This document shows, one piece after another, positions 38,786 through 51,200 of a stretch of DNA of 64,000 bases. Every line of letters starts with the position of its first letter. Within the stretch, counting starts at the first letter, position 1. The position numbers and the translations under genes were made by a program. This DNA is from Sclerodactyla briareus (Eukaryota > Echinodermata > Holothuroidea > Dendrochirotida > Sclerodactylidae): NCBI GenBank assembly GCA_026419785.1, contig JAODTK010003065.1, forward strand, positions 248,001-312,000, given 5' to 3'. The notes under the pieces are model-generated. The model made no database searches and was not told the DNA's origin. It saw nothing but the letters and a program-made list of their open reading frames with translations.

Positions 38786-41700
38786 CTGGAGAGCACAGCA
38801 GTCTGCGAAAATCAATACGATGGCTTATACGGCCGCTTTAGAGATCCCGTGGTCTGCAACCAGTAAGATGGCCCGACGGAAACAATATGACCTAAACACA
38901 CTGAAATGATTGGCTGGAATTCTGCCAAAACTGAAGAATCAGGAAGGTTTACCTTTGGTGGCATTGTAATTGGGCCCCGCCCATCACAAAGGGCCCGGTA
39001 CTTGAATGTTCACGAAGAAGAATGTCCCAATAGTCACGAGCGGCAGTAAAAAGAAAGTGTATTGTATCAATGTCATCGTCCTATATTGGCATGTCAAGAG
39101 CAAGCCCCAACACAGTGTCATGATAATGAAAACTATAACAATGAAATTGGAGCTCTCACACTCTAAAGCAGTCCTTCTCAAACTGGCTGGCCCGCGCACT
39201 ACTTGTGCGGTTGAGGATCCCAATGGCGCGGACGGATGGCATGGAAAATAAAATTGGAAAAAATAAAGATAAAATACAGAAAATTGTCAGACAGTGGAAA
39301 ATATATTTTCATCAACTGCTCTATTGAACAGACTAAACCAACCTGTAAAATATGTGAAACCTGCAGTAATTGTGCCCCCCAATTATTTACATGTGCTCAT
39401 GACAAAACTACTTGGTACTTCAAGGTAATCGCATAAGCAGATGTGCCATTCCAGCCATTGAGGTTAAGGTGTAGACAAAATAGTTTTATTCTGTTGCCAT
39501 TTAACCTTGGTATTTCTTGTATTAATTGTACGGCTGTTTTGCCCAATAAACTTTCAAATCAGCACCAAATCCATGAAATGATGGAAATTTTGAAACCGGA
39601 GAAAACTTCAAAAAGGGTCCGAATCCACCATACGCATGAGTCACTGACGCATATGCCACTCCCGCAGGGCCTCTCGAGGCCCGAAAAATCCCTTCCAGAC
39701 CTCAACCGTATGTATGTGAAGTCAGTCTATGCGATTCCCCAGCATTCAGAACGATTCCAAATATCTATATATGGCCCAATCTGCTTAATGCTGTTTGAAA
39801 TATGAACATTATATTGTTGATGACCTTTTGACAGCTGGGGATTACCTTCACCGAGTGCCTGAAAAGAAGATATATTGAGTCGGGTTCCTGTAAGAACATT
39901 CTTATATAGAAATTTGAATTATGGTCAAGTTCAGAGATGTGCTTACTGCCTTGGAGTGAGAAATTGCCGTTCACTGCAATTGGGGGGTCTGTCAGACGAA
40001 GGTGGTGGTCGGACGAGACATTTTCTAAGGACTCCCGCGCCCAAAACCATGGTCGCGCTTCGCTTATAGAACCATCGTAGTTGGCACTTTTGCAAAAACT
40101 AGTTTAAGAAGGCCAGCTATAGAGTAACAGCTAGGCCAAATACTGCTCAAGCAGTATAAGCTGCAAAAAAAGGGGGGGGGCAGCTCCCCTTTAGGCAGGA
40201 ACTGAAGAGAGGGGAAACCGCTGGATTGAAATTCTGCAAGCAGCTGGGCTGGAATACTGCAAGCAGTAGCCTTTTAGGCACAGAACTGAAGAGAATGGGA
40301 CACAGATGGGCTGGAATAATGCAAAGCATCTCCCCTTAGGCACAGGGACAACTGAGAGAATGGGGCCACCAGATGGGCGGGAATACTGCAAGCATCTCCC
40401 TTTTAGGCACAGACTGAAGGAGAATGGGGAAACAGATGGGCTGGAATTACTGCAAGCATCTCCCCTTTAGGCGCACGAACTGAAGAGAAGGGACACAGAA
40501 TGGGATGGAATACTGCAAGGCATCTCCCTTTTAGGCACAGAACTGAAAAGAATGGGACACAGCTGGGCTGGAAAAATATGCAGCAGCGTCACCTTTAGGA
40601 ACAGGAACTGAAGGAGAGGTGAAACAGCAGGATAGTAGGAAAACCATGCAGTGACAAAGATTAAAAAATTCTCTACGTCCTGGAGAGTACCTCAGTCGAG
40701 ATGGAGATGTAGTCAACGATGATGAGATTGTGCACTAGCTCACAGAGAAGCACAACCGCCAGCATGAGGACACAAGGAACTGCAACAGAAGAAAAGCTAA
40801 AACAGTAACCTTAATGTCCATAGTCTTAACTAGTATAAAGCCCCCAGCATGAGAGACACACAGGACTGAAACAACAAAAGTGAGAGGACATAGACCATGA
40901 CTATCGTAGTCTTTGAACAAGTATGTGCAACTAGCATGAGGACCTACAAAGACTGTTACAACAAAAGTGAGATACATGGATACATAAAAACATCTATAGT
41001 CTAACCAAGATATGGGCAACTAGCATGGGTACACACAGCCGTCCCCGGCGGAACAACAGAAGGGAGAGACATGAACATTTAAACATCAAGTCTAAACAAG
41101 ACCTATGAGCAACTAGCATGAGTACACAAGAGCTGGAACAAACAGACTCCTTTTTCTCCCTTCTCTTTTCCCCCCAGTTGAGAGACATGATACATAAACA
41201 TCTATAGTCTAAACACGAGATGGAACTGCTGAGTACAACAGAGACTGGAACAACAGAAGTGAGGACATGAACATAAACACTCTATAGTCTAAACAAGATA
41301 TGAGGCACTAGCTGGTACACACAGAGAACTGGACCAACAAACGTGAGAGACATGATACCTGAACACCTATAGTAAAATAATGATAGCGTGCATGCCCTCA
41401 CACCCCCAATACCCTGAGCATGGTCAGCAGTCACATCTGGTTCATTGTCAAATTCAAAATGACTCATATAAGTGCAATGCCTTCTCTAATGTAATGGGTA
41501 CGTGTCTAACTTTACTGAGAAAATGCTGGCCTATTAGTGGTCGATACATGGAATTGCTAAGTCTAATTTCATTAGGTGACTGAGGGTGGGGTCACATGTT
41601 GAGGAATGTATCAACTGGGTATTCATCACACGGCCAGAGAACCAAACTACAAAAGATTAGGAGGAGCAGCATAAAGTCCCGTTCTTGGGACAACAACAGG

Positions 41701-44700
41701 ACGTCCCACTACATTGTTTAGTCTTGACTCACTGTTGCATTTTCTGGCCATGAGCATAATACTGAGGGTTTCTGTTGACACTGCCGAAGCGGACAGCTGT
41801 CTAAGTGGCCAGACTGATGCCCCCAGACTTCAAGAACTGCTTGAACATGACACGATTCTGGCAGTGCTCTCCCGTGGCCATCCTATCCCCAGGGGGTTCA
41901 GGGCCTGCAAAAATAGTAGAGTAGGGTTTTAAATGGGTCGATCAGTGCGGTAAGAAAGTAAGATATTAGCAAGTGCATGCAAGCGCGCAATGAATGAATT
42001 AAAAGTGTACCCGAAGAGCATCCAACCGAGTGCCTGTTTTTTCCAAAATTGTTTCCTTCTTTTACTTAGAGAAAGATAAAATAAGTCCTTTCCAAATTTG
42101 GCGGGAGGGGTACTTTGGATGACACTTTTTGTTCAAATTCAAAAAGCCACCGAATGACAGCTTACTGATTATTTCACTGAATTCTCATGCGAAAAGAACC
42201 ATTCATTAGACAGAATCAAATTTTTTATATTCTGATCATGTTTAGCAGCAAATGCACAACCTACCACAGTGATCGGTTTTTATGGTGTATCGTTCGTTCA
42301 CACACGTTTCCACATTTTCAAATCGTCATTCCATATTCACATTCCCGTTAAATTCAGCAGCAGTTCACACACTAGGCACACAGATTTCTTAATTAATATC
42401 AGCGAATCAACCAGTATTCTTCTGGTTTCAACCGTGTCAGCGCTGTCATGGTCACATGGCCAGCTGGTGATAAGCAACAGGTATGAACGTATGTACACGA
42501 GTGGGCTGCTGCATGTATCAGTTCAAATTTTTTATCATCCACAAGTATTGCAACACACTCAATAAGTCATAGAATGTACACTGACCAATGCTGCAACAAT
42601 CTCAACACTAAGAATCATTGTTAAGTGCGCTGCACCTTGGAGGCATTACAAAGGCATCTCTGTAAGATTTCGCTAATTAATCAGCAGGGAACTGGGGGAT
42701 GATGGGCTCATAGGTCTGACTGCAGCCTGTGAGTTTTGACGTCGAGGAACAATCTCATTCGCGTCTGCTGCATTGCGTTCGCTACTGAAGTTTGGACAAT
42801 TCGGGACTGTCATTTTTGCCTGATGTACTGTTTTTTTTCTCTATCACATACTCAGACGCTGCTGTCATTGGACAGTTGAGGCGACTCTCCCTGTTCCTAA
42901 TATTTCTTTTCGGTACCCAGGCAAACATCGCCTTGTCTTTAGTAGATGTGGGTCCTATTATTTCATATCTTATGCTTTCAGTTTGGTATATGCTATAATA
43001 TATATTCGTTTTTTTTTTTTGCAGGAGCACTGAATTTCCCATTTGAGGCCCAAACAAAAAAATCATATTCCTGTGTAATGTTCATGCCCCCTTCACAACG
43101 GACACACGAAACTTGGAGTATATCAAGGTGAGAACTCCGATTACTATTAGCACCAAGGTGCTGTATGCTCAAACCGCACAAACTGTACCAAGACTAATGT
43201 AAAATTATGTTGTTAAAGTGTGCAAGATCATGAGGCCAAGAAGGCAGTTTCCATTCAAGGCAATGAACTACCCCCTTAAGGACCTTTGACCTTGGATCTT
43301 CATATGGCCAAGAATTTTTAAGCAGTCAATAACATTGGTTATCATTTTGCGGTCCACATGCATCAAAGAATGACCGCTTTGGAGAGAAAAGGGCCTTTTG
43401 ACACAGTGGCCTTATTGTTCCCTTCAATGACCGTCACATGGTCAACAGATGTCCCAAGGTTGAATGAACATTGGGTTGCAAGTTGGTCAACATCCTCAAA
43501 AATTATATACTATTTTGCTTCTTTCCAATCAAATGTTACCGCTTTAATTCTACAGCACTATCTGGATGTATCTCAAAATCTGCAAACAAGCTGGAAGAGC
43601 AACCTCCAGAGAAAATTATGAGTTTCAAAAAATCTCAATGTACTTTAGGAGAATCATTTTGAAATTTTAAACATGATAGCCTATATTGCCCCTTGAGACC
43701 TTTGACTTGACATTCACAGTAAAATGTCTCAACGGTGATGAGCAGTTGGGGTCGAAGTTGGTCAAATCCATCGCAGAATAACTATTTGGGGGTCCGTATG
43801 CTTCTTTTCAACAGATGTTACTGTTTCAACTCTTCAAAGTAATATCTGCTGAGAAGAAGCATTATGACCCCAAAAATTCATTCTTCGATCGATGTATGAC
43901 CAAACTTCGACCCATGTTATTATGACCGACCGCACTCAGCGCTGATCTGTGGCATCAACATTTGTTTGGAGAACGTTTGCGGATTTCACCATTGGGCCAG
44001 AAGTTCGCAACACCCCCGATGACCCACTTCCATTGAATGTAAAAATTACATGTATTTAAAGAAATCACTTGAACTTGTTGAGATGCATTTCAAGTACCAT
44101 TGCATGAAACTTCATGAAATGGGCCACTCTGGCCCAAGTGGGGACCTGAGAAAAATCCCTGATCAATTATAGGTACGGCGGTTAACCATCATTATGAACG
44201 AATGTCAGCAACTGTGCACCGAAATTTGTGGAGGGGAGAAGCAGTTTGTGCGTAACTTCACACAATGGGCTCCAGGGCCACACTGAGCCTTGGGTCGTAA
44301 ATCCCGGGGCACCCTGAAGGTACGGCGGATATACCATCATTATGACCGAACATCACCATGTGCAACAAAATTTTGGGAGATACAGATTTGGCGGTAGTTC
44401 ATATAATGGCCCCAGGGCCCAAACTGAGTCCCTGGGCCCAAGAGTTCCCAAACACTCCTAATGGCGCTTTACCCAAGGGCCATTACATGTACTTTGAAGA
44501 AAATCAATTGAAGCTTGTGTAGGAGATGCATTTCAAGTACCATTGTGTGAAAGATCATGAAATGGGCCCTCGACCCAAGTGGACCTTGGACCAAACATCC
44601 TGACCACCCGAATGTACGCTGATGAACCATCAGTTAATGACCGAACATTCAGCAATGTTCTACGAAATTTGTATGAGATACAAGATTTTTGAGTATTGTC

Positions 44701-45239
44701 ATAAAGGGGACCCAAGGCCCAAACTGAGCCCTGGCCAAAATTCCCGAGACACCGTGGCCCCATGGCTCCTCCACCCAAGGACCATTACATGTAACTAGAA
44801 GAAAATCATTGAAGCTTGTGGAGGAGATGCATTTCAAGTACATTGGTGTGGAAATGGCATGAAATGTGCCCTCGGCCCAATTGGGACCTGGACCAGAAAA
44901 CCTGAACACCACCCGAAGTATGGCTATAGACGCATCATTATTACCACATCAGCATGCACCCAAATGTGTAGGAGGAGATCATTTGAATTTACACATAAAG
45001 GAACATTGTGTCAAGTTTGGTTAACATCCTCACAGAATGACTGTTTGAGAGGCAAGAAGGAGAGGGATGGATGTATGGTATTGATGATGGTGTATTGATG
45101 GATGGAGATGGATGGATGAATGATGGATGGATTGATGGATTGATGGATTGGATTTGATGGATGGATGGATGGATGGATTTATGGATGGATGGATAGATAG
45201 ATAGATCGATAGAGAGAAATAGATGATAGCTAGATAGAT

Positions 45240-45288
<49 letters not shown>

Positions 45289-48200
45289 CATATAAAGTAG
45301 ATTGACTTGCAGAATCCATAGCTCAACCCGCATAGCTTTTTTGAGCTAAAAATGTCTAATTCTCCATCGATCGAGTACATCGAGTGGTGTATGATTTGAT
45401 ACTTAGGAAGTTTAAAATGAGCAATGACACAAAATGGCCAATGGTGCCATGCACAGTAGCTCAGCCCACCTATCAATTTGTAGCAGTTGATCGTAGAAAT
45501 GTGCATACAAATTTGACACTTCAAGACATTTATCATCAAATTAACGGAAGCCCCCATATGTCAATTGTTCCAATATGAATAGCGACTAACACTGAGGATC
45601 ATTCAATCTGACCTGCACAAAGCAGCTTTGCCTTTTGAACAAGTCAACAAAACCTTAAATGGTCATTTTGACCTTACTTCCTGAACATCCTCAGATGTCT
45701 CACCAGTAGCACCGGCCTAATCTTACTGACCAGTATCAACTTCCATGATTATCCAAACTATTCTGTAATTGCCGCACAGCTGTTCTAACAATGGCCAAAA
45801 TTTATTCATAAGGTGACCTTCGAACACGATTTCCTGAACACTCCCGTATGACCCATATTGGTCATGAATATACTGACCACTTTTCATATTTATCTTCTCA
45901 TATTAATGAGGGTAGGAGTTGCTTGACCGTTAGAAGACCCCTGACCCCAATTATTGAACACCCAAACTTACCATGACACAGACCAGCAAATATGGCATTT
46001 CAAACCACCCCCAAAATTCTCATTGTGTAAAAATAACTCGTATAACTTGTATGAAAACGGGTTCTTGCGCTTTGAAGCTTGTAATAATGCCTTAATGACT
46101 TTTGGAATAACCCGGCTATGCAACCGGACCACTAGTCGAAATTATAAGCTTCCAAGGTCACGTCCATCTCCCTCTCCCATACTTTTTCATGGGAACAGCA
46201 CAGGAACACCAATTTTAAGTTCATCCGTTTCCAAATAGAGCATATAAATTATTCCATGTCCTTATCTTCAAATCGTTCATAGAACTCATGATTATAGCAA
46301 TTTCAAGATTGATGGACATAATACAATGGATTTCATGTAATTCCTCAGGTTTATCCCGCTCTGTACGTGAAGAATTGACTTCCTTAACATATACTATGCC
46401 AGACGTTGTTTTGCCATTCCGAAAAAAACTATGGAAAGATTCCAGAACCGTATTTTCGATGCACTAATTGAACACAAAAAACGATGTGAGCCCAACTTAG
46501 AACCATAAATTCGAATTTTGCCCGGACATTGCCTTGGCCCTTGGTAACCCGATCCATTTACCTTAGCGATGGTAGTGGGCCCAGAATGTCTTCCGGTCGT
46601 CGGTGTCTTCTCTCCACTTTGTGCTTAAACTGGGCCATGTTGCTCATCCCATCGATGGCTTCCTTTCCTGCACTTCCCATCGCTGGTTCGCTCCATCATC
46701 TGCCCAAGTTAAGGGAATTCAATCCAACTTTTTTTACGGCCTCAATTTCCTATCACTTGTCAATAGCATGACTCACAGCTACTAACCCCAACCCCAGACA
46801 ATGTGAGTCATTTACGGGATTCACTTAGTTGGGTCCAACAAACTGGGTACAAGACCCACCCCTCAGTCACTTTTGTGACTGACAAATGCATGAAAGTGAC
46901 ACACCCCCAAATTCCCTAATCCCCATACCCGCGTAACAAATTTAAACTACTGACTCACCCCTCAGTCACTTCAGTGACCCGAACAACCTTTGATACAAGA
47001 CCCCACATGTTTGTCACCTTGCCATTGGACAATGACGCCACGATTGACTTCACCTCCCAGGGAGTGGGGGGTATCAATGCATTGCATTACCTTGTTCTCG
47101 CCTGACCCCATGGCCCCTTCCATCCCACCTCTCAATCCCAGGATTTCATGGCTTCCAACCATCTAACCGATGGGAAACTGAATCTGCAAGTCTCCTGACA
47201 AGATCAATTTGCAACAGCTCAGTAGGATCTGGGGACTGCAATGTGCTTCGTATATTTGCAATATTCATATATGCCGACGGAACACACCTGGCTATCAGGA
47301 AAATATTAATACATTGGATACCCTCCATTTTTTTAAATTCTTCGAGTTCCCCTGTCAAATTGAGCCATTCCATGATTTCAAAATTCCTGGAATTCATTAC
47401 CTTTCCACGTTTTTCACCTACACATAGGAGTCCTGTTCTTCTCCTATATTTAGCGATGCCCAAAGTATTTGTAATGTTCCCCCCATTCCAATGCATGGTG
47501 CATCACAATAACCCCAAAGTTACAATTGTAATCCTTAATAAAACTCGAGTCAATGACTTTCAGAGAATCAAATCAAGACACTGAATCAAGTCACCGTACT
47601 GTTTTTCAATTGGGAAAATTTGCCAATTGAAGCTGTTGGAATCCCTTCATTTTCGAAAAGTAGTGACTGATATTAGAGTCATTGCTCTTTCCAACATTGT
47701 GTTTGACCCAACCTGGAATTCATATAGATAAAATGGCATCATGCACGATCGGTGAATTGATCTTCACACGACATGCTTGGACGTCATTCAGAAGCATCAC
47801 TTTAATAGCAGTGGTGCTCAGTTGTGACAAGGGATGGGGACTTGTCTAGCTAGGGCAACTAATTGTGCAGTGTCCTGCTGAACTCCCCTACTGCCACCCT
47901 AGTGTGTCCTGATTCTCCGACTACTTAGAGAAGACCTGTACATCACCATGGCGCATCAACCTGCAAACTCTGAACATCCTGATTGTAGTCACCATTCTTT
48001 GTACCATCAATAAATTGACAAACATCTTGAAGATGAATCATTTGAACTCCCAGGAGCATGTTCCACAAAAAGCATGCTTCCATTTTTGCTGACTGGATCA
48101 TCACAAGATGATACCTACAGACTACACTACTGGTAGCCAATACTGATCACAATTATTATTGGTGTTCCCCCAAAAAATATGGCACAAGAACCTTCTGGGC

Positions 48201-51200
48201 CATGGATTGATCCCAAAGTGCTACTGAATATTGACACTGGGGGTTCCAGCTGTTTAGATGGAGTCTCAATGCTAATGCTCTGTTTTAACAAGCAACCTCC
48301 ACAACTATTTTTCTAATTGATTTGACTGGATTTTACAGGTTCAGGAAGCCAACTAAGGCTCATCGAGGAAAACCCTGGGCCCCCCGGTATTGATTGGGAT
48401 AGAACACGCGATAACTTGTAATCTCGACTGGTTGTCATTTGTTGATATGATATTGCGGCAGGGTGTAACTATCCCCAATGTTACGTCCCTTTGAAAGGTT
48501 GATCAGTGAATTCCAGGATCTGACCAGTTCCTCAGAACATGGAGGAGCGGACGATCCACATCCAACATGACTGCTCACAGCCGACTGAGGGGACTTATTG
48601 CAAAAACTATCTAATCAAAACCTCAGGTACCCATGCACAAATCCATTGCATTGACAGTGGAACCCTGAAGAGGAGCCATGACCTCACTCATCGCAACTGC
48701 GAGTACAAGCCCCGCTAGGGAGAACCCTCCGGTGACTGCTGGAAGTCTAACCCAGAATGTTTGCTTGCAAAGCCCCACTGATACCACTCTGCCATTCTTC
48801 TGCTTAAATAGTGAGGCGCCAGAGTGAATTCCTTAAGTGGAACCACGTCCAAGCGCAGTAGATTCCAATTTAAGATGACCTGACCGCATATCATTTCCTT
48901 GACTCCTGGCAGCAATATATTCATTATAGTCATGAAGAAACCTAGCAAAAGACCTCCATTGGTGTGTGACCCATGAAATATATTGGTCTTTATTTTCACA
49001 GAACTTTGGGGCACCCACAGTTATTCAATACCCGCATTGACTGGTACAGTACAGGGCCCTGCCACGTGATACACAGTTTACAAAATCTCACCAGGTCGTT
49101 TTCATAGCCGAGTCTCTCCTGTCTGATGATCTTGGCCCTTCTGATGTCATCCTCAAGGTTCGCTCCGACCTTCATCTTGAATTTCTCAGCCAGCTTGCAG
49201 AGCCGCTCGACATTTCTGAGTGTAATCATTAGGATAAATCTGACTTGGCTAGTTGAACTGGATAGATGAAAATGATACATAAATAACAAGCTAGTGCATG
49301 GTCATGGGTATCATAATGAATGCCTGCAGAGGCCAGACACGTACGTGCACAATGGGAACAATACGCACCGATTCTGTAGTGAGGTGCATTCCAGCAAAGT
49401 TGCTTAATCTACCTGCCAACATAATATTTAAAATAATAACCCTCCTCTAGTCTAGCACAATACAATAATACAGGGTTGGGTGAATTTGGTTGGGGATACA
49501 ATGCAAAGTTAGTGCTGCCCATTGTGGTTACATCCTATATGAGTAATTGTGTGAGCAATTAGCTGTCTTCAGTGCATGCCAACATGGTTACATCCTTATA
49601 TGAGTAATTGTGTGAGCAATCAGCTGGCTTCAGTGTATGCACAACATGGTTACATCCTTATATGAGTAATTGTGTGAGCAATTAGCTGGCGTCAGTGCAT
49701 GTCCAACATGATTACATCTCTGTATGAGTAATTGTGTGAGCAATCAGCTGGCTTCAGTGTATGCACAACATGGTTACATCTCTGTATGAGTAATTGTGTT
49801 AGCATCAGCTGGACTCAATAATCAGTCCAGTCCACAGTGCGTTCTCACTGTCGGCATAGGCTCTTGTAATAGTATTATTGTATCCGAATGGAAGTTCACC
49901 TGTGCCTTATCACCATCTTTTGACCTGTGTCCTAAGCAGTACAGTGGGATGGAACCGAAGGTCAACATTTTGGTTGTCTCTGAATACACTTTGGAGGAAA
50001 GAATGGGGAAGAGAAAGATTTCTAGTTAGTAGGAATATCATTCCAGGTGATCTTTATGAGCCCAGACTGGCATTTGAGCTGACAATGCCCCATGTAGCAG
50101 CCGGTTTTCAATCTACCTAAACATATACCCAATTAGCATTCCAGCTCTCAATAATAGTTATGCAAATGTTATACTCTACATAACATTGTAGGGAAACTGT
50201 GGCAATGTGGAATTGGGTTATTGCTCAGTACAATGTAATGCATGATTGAAAAGGTTAATTATGCCCTGAGATTGCTGTGAATGGTGGTATGGATGCATGC
50301 AGACAGTGGCAAATGAATGATAGAATATAAAAATGTTTTGCCAAGACAAGTCTCTGGACAGGTGAGGGACTGTAGAATTTTTGACCATATCAACTGTTGC
50401 CAGCATGCGAGCTCAATGTATACTATCAAACTGATAAAAACAGCTGGGTTAGGAAGCAGTGATTGCAAAGGCATTTAACAATATTTACCTGTTGTATCAA
50501 CTCATCAGAATAACCCAACCATCCAACCGATGTTGTGTAGGCTGGGAACCTTTCTCTTCAGGAAGTTCTCTGTTAATTGATGGAGAACTAATTGTACTAT
50601 CGGGAATCAAACTAGACATAACCTGGCAGGTGACTGCAACGTGTTACTATATCGCCACATTTGAGCAATCAATCTCATTGGTATCCAGGGCATCCATGTT
50701 CAGATACAAGATAGCTGCAGGATAGTATCCCATGAACATGACAGTTGATCTGATTAAACAATTTTCGAAATTTTCGAAAAAAAAAATCAGTATTAGGCCA
50801 CCGGGTGGGGCCCAAATGCGTGAATCAACGATTAGGACATTTTGCCAGAGGAATTTGAAATGGCCGCTAGAGGAGGTGCCGTGAGGCGGAACTCCACATT
50901 CTAAAGAGTGTGAAGGTGTGATAAAAAATTCTGTCTAAAATCCAAGATGGTCATCACATGATTGGTCGGGGGAAAGCCCACTTTTGAACCAATCCAACAT
51001 TTCTGAGGACGATGATGAAGCCAAGTGCTAGAACAATCAAGAAGAGAGCTAGTTACTATGCAAGCATGTCTTATTTACCCAAGTGGGGAATCTCCATGTG
51101 GAAAATCCGTCCTCGAGTTGCCGACGATAAATACCAGAAGCAAACGGTTATGATTCCTCGGACTCGTCTGAATACCTATGAAGCTTGACGATGGCACAGA

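Noticed and set aside
44989-45557. 175-codon frame with repeated YLSI and SIHP
   Set aside because: Translation of the GATA/GGAT microsatellite.
47146-47584. Overlapping frames with an IYADG word recalling the reverse-transcriptase YADD motif
   Set aside because: A single four-residue word with no other RT blocks on either side.
49520-49812. Regular repeats of 62 bp considered as a CRISPR array
   Set aside because: Units are contiguous with no unique spacers, and the DNA is eukaryotic.
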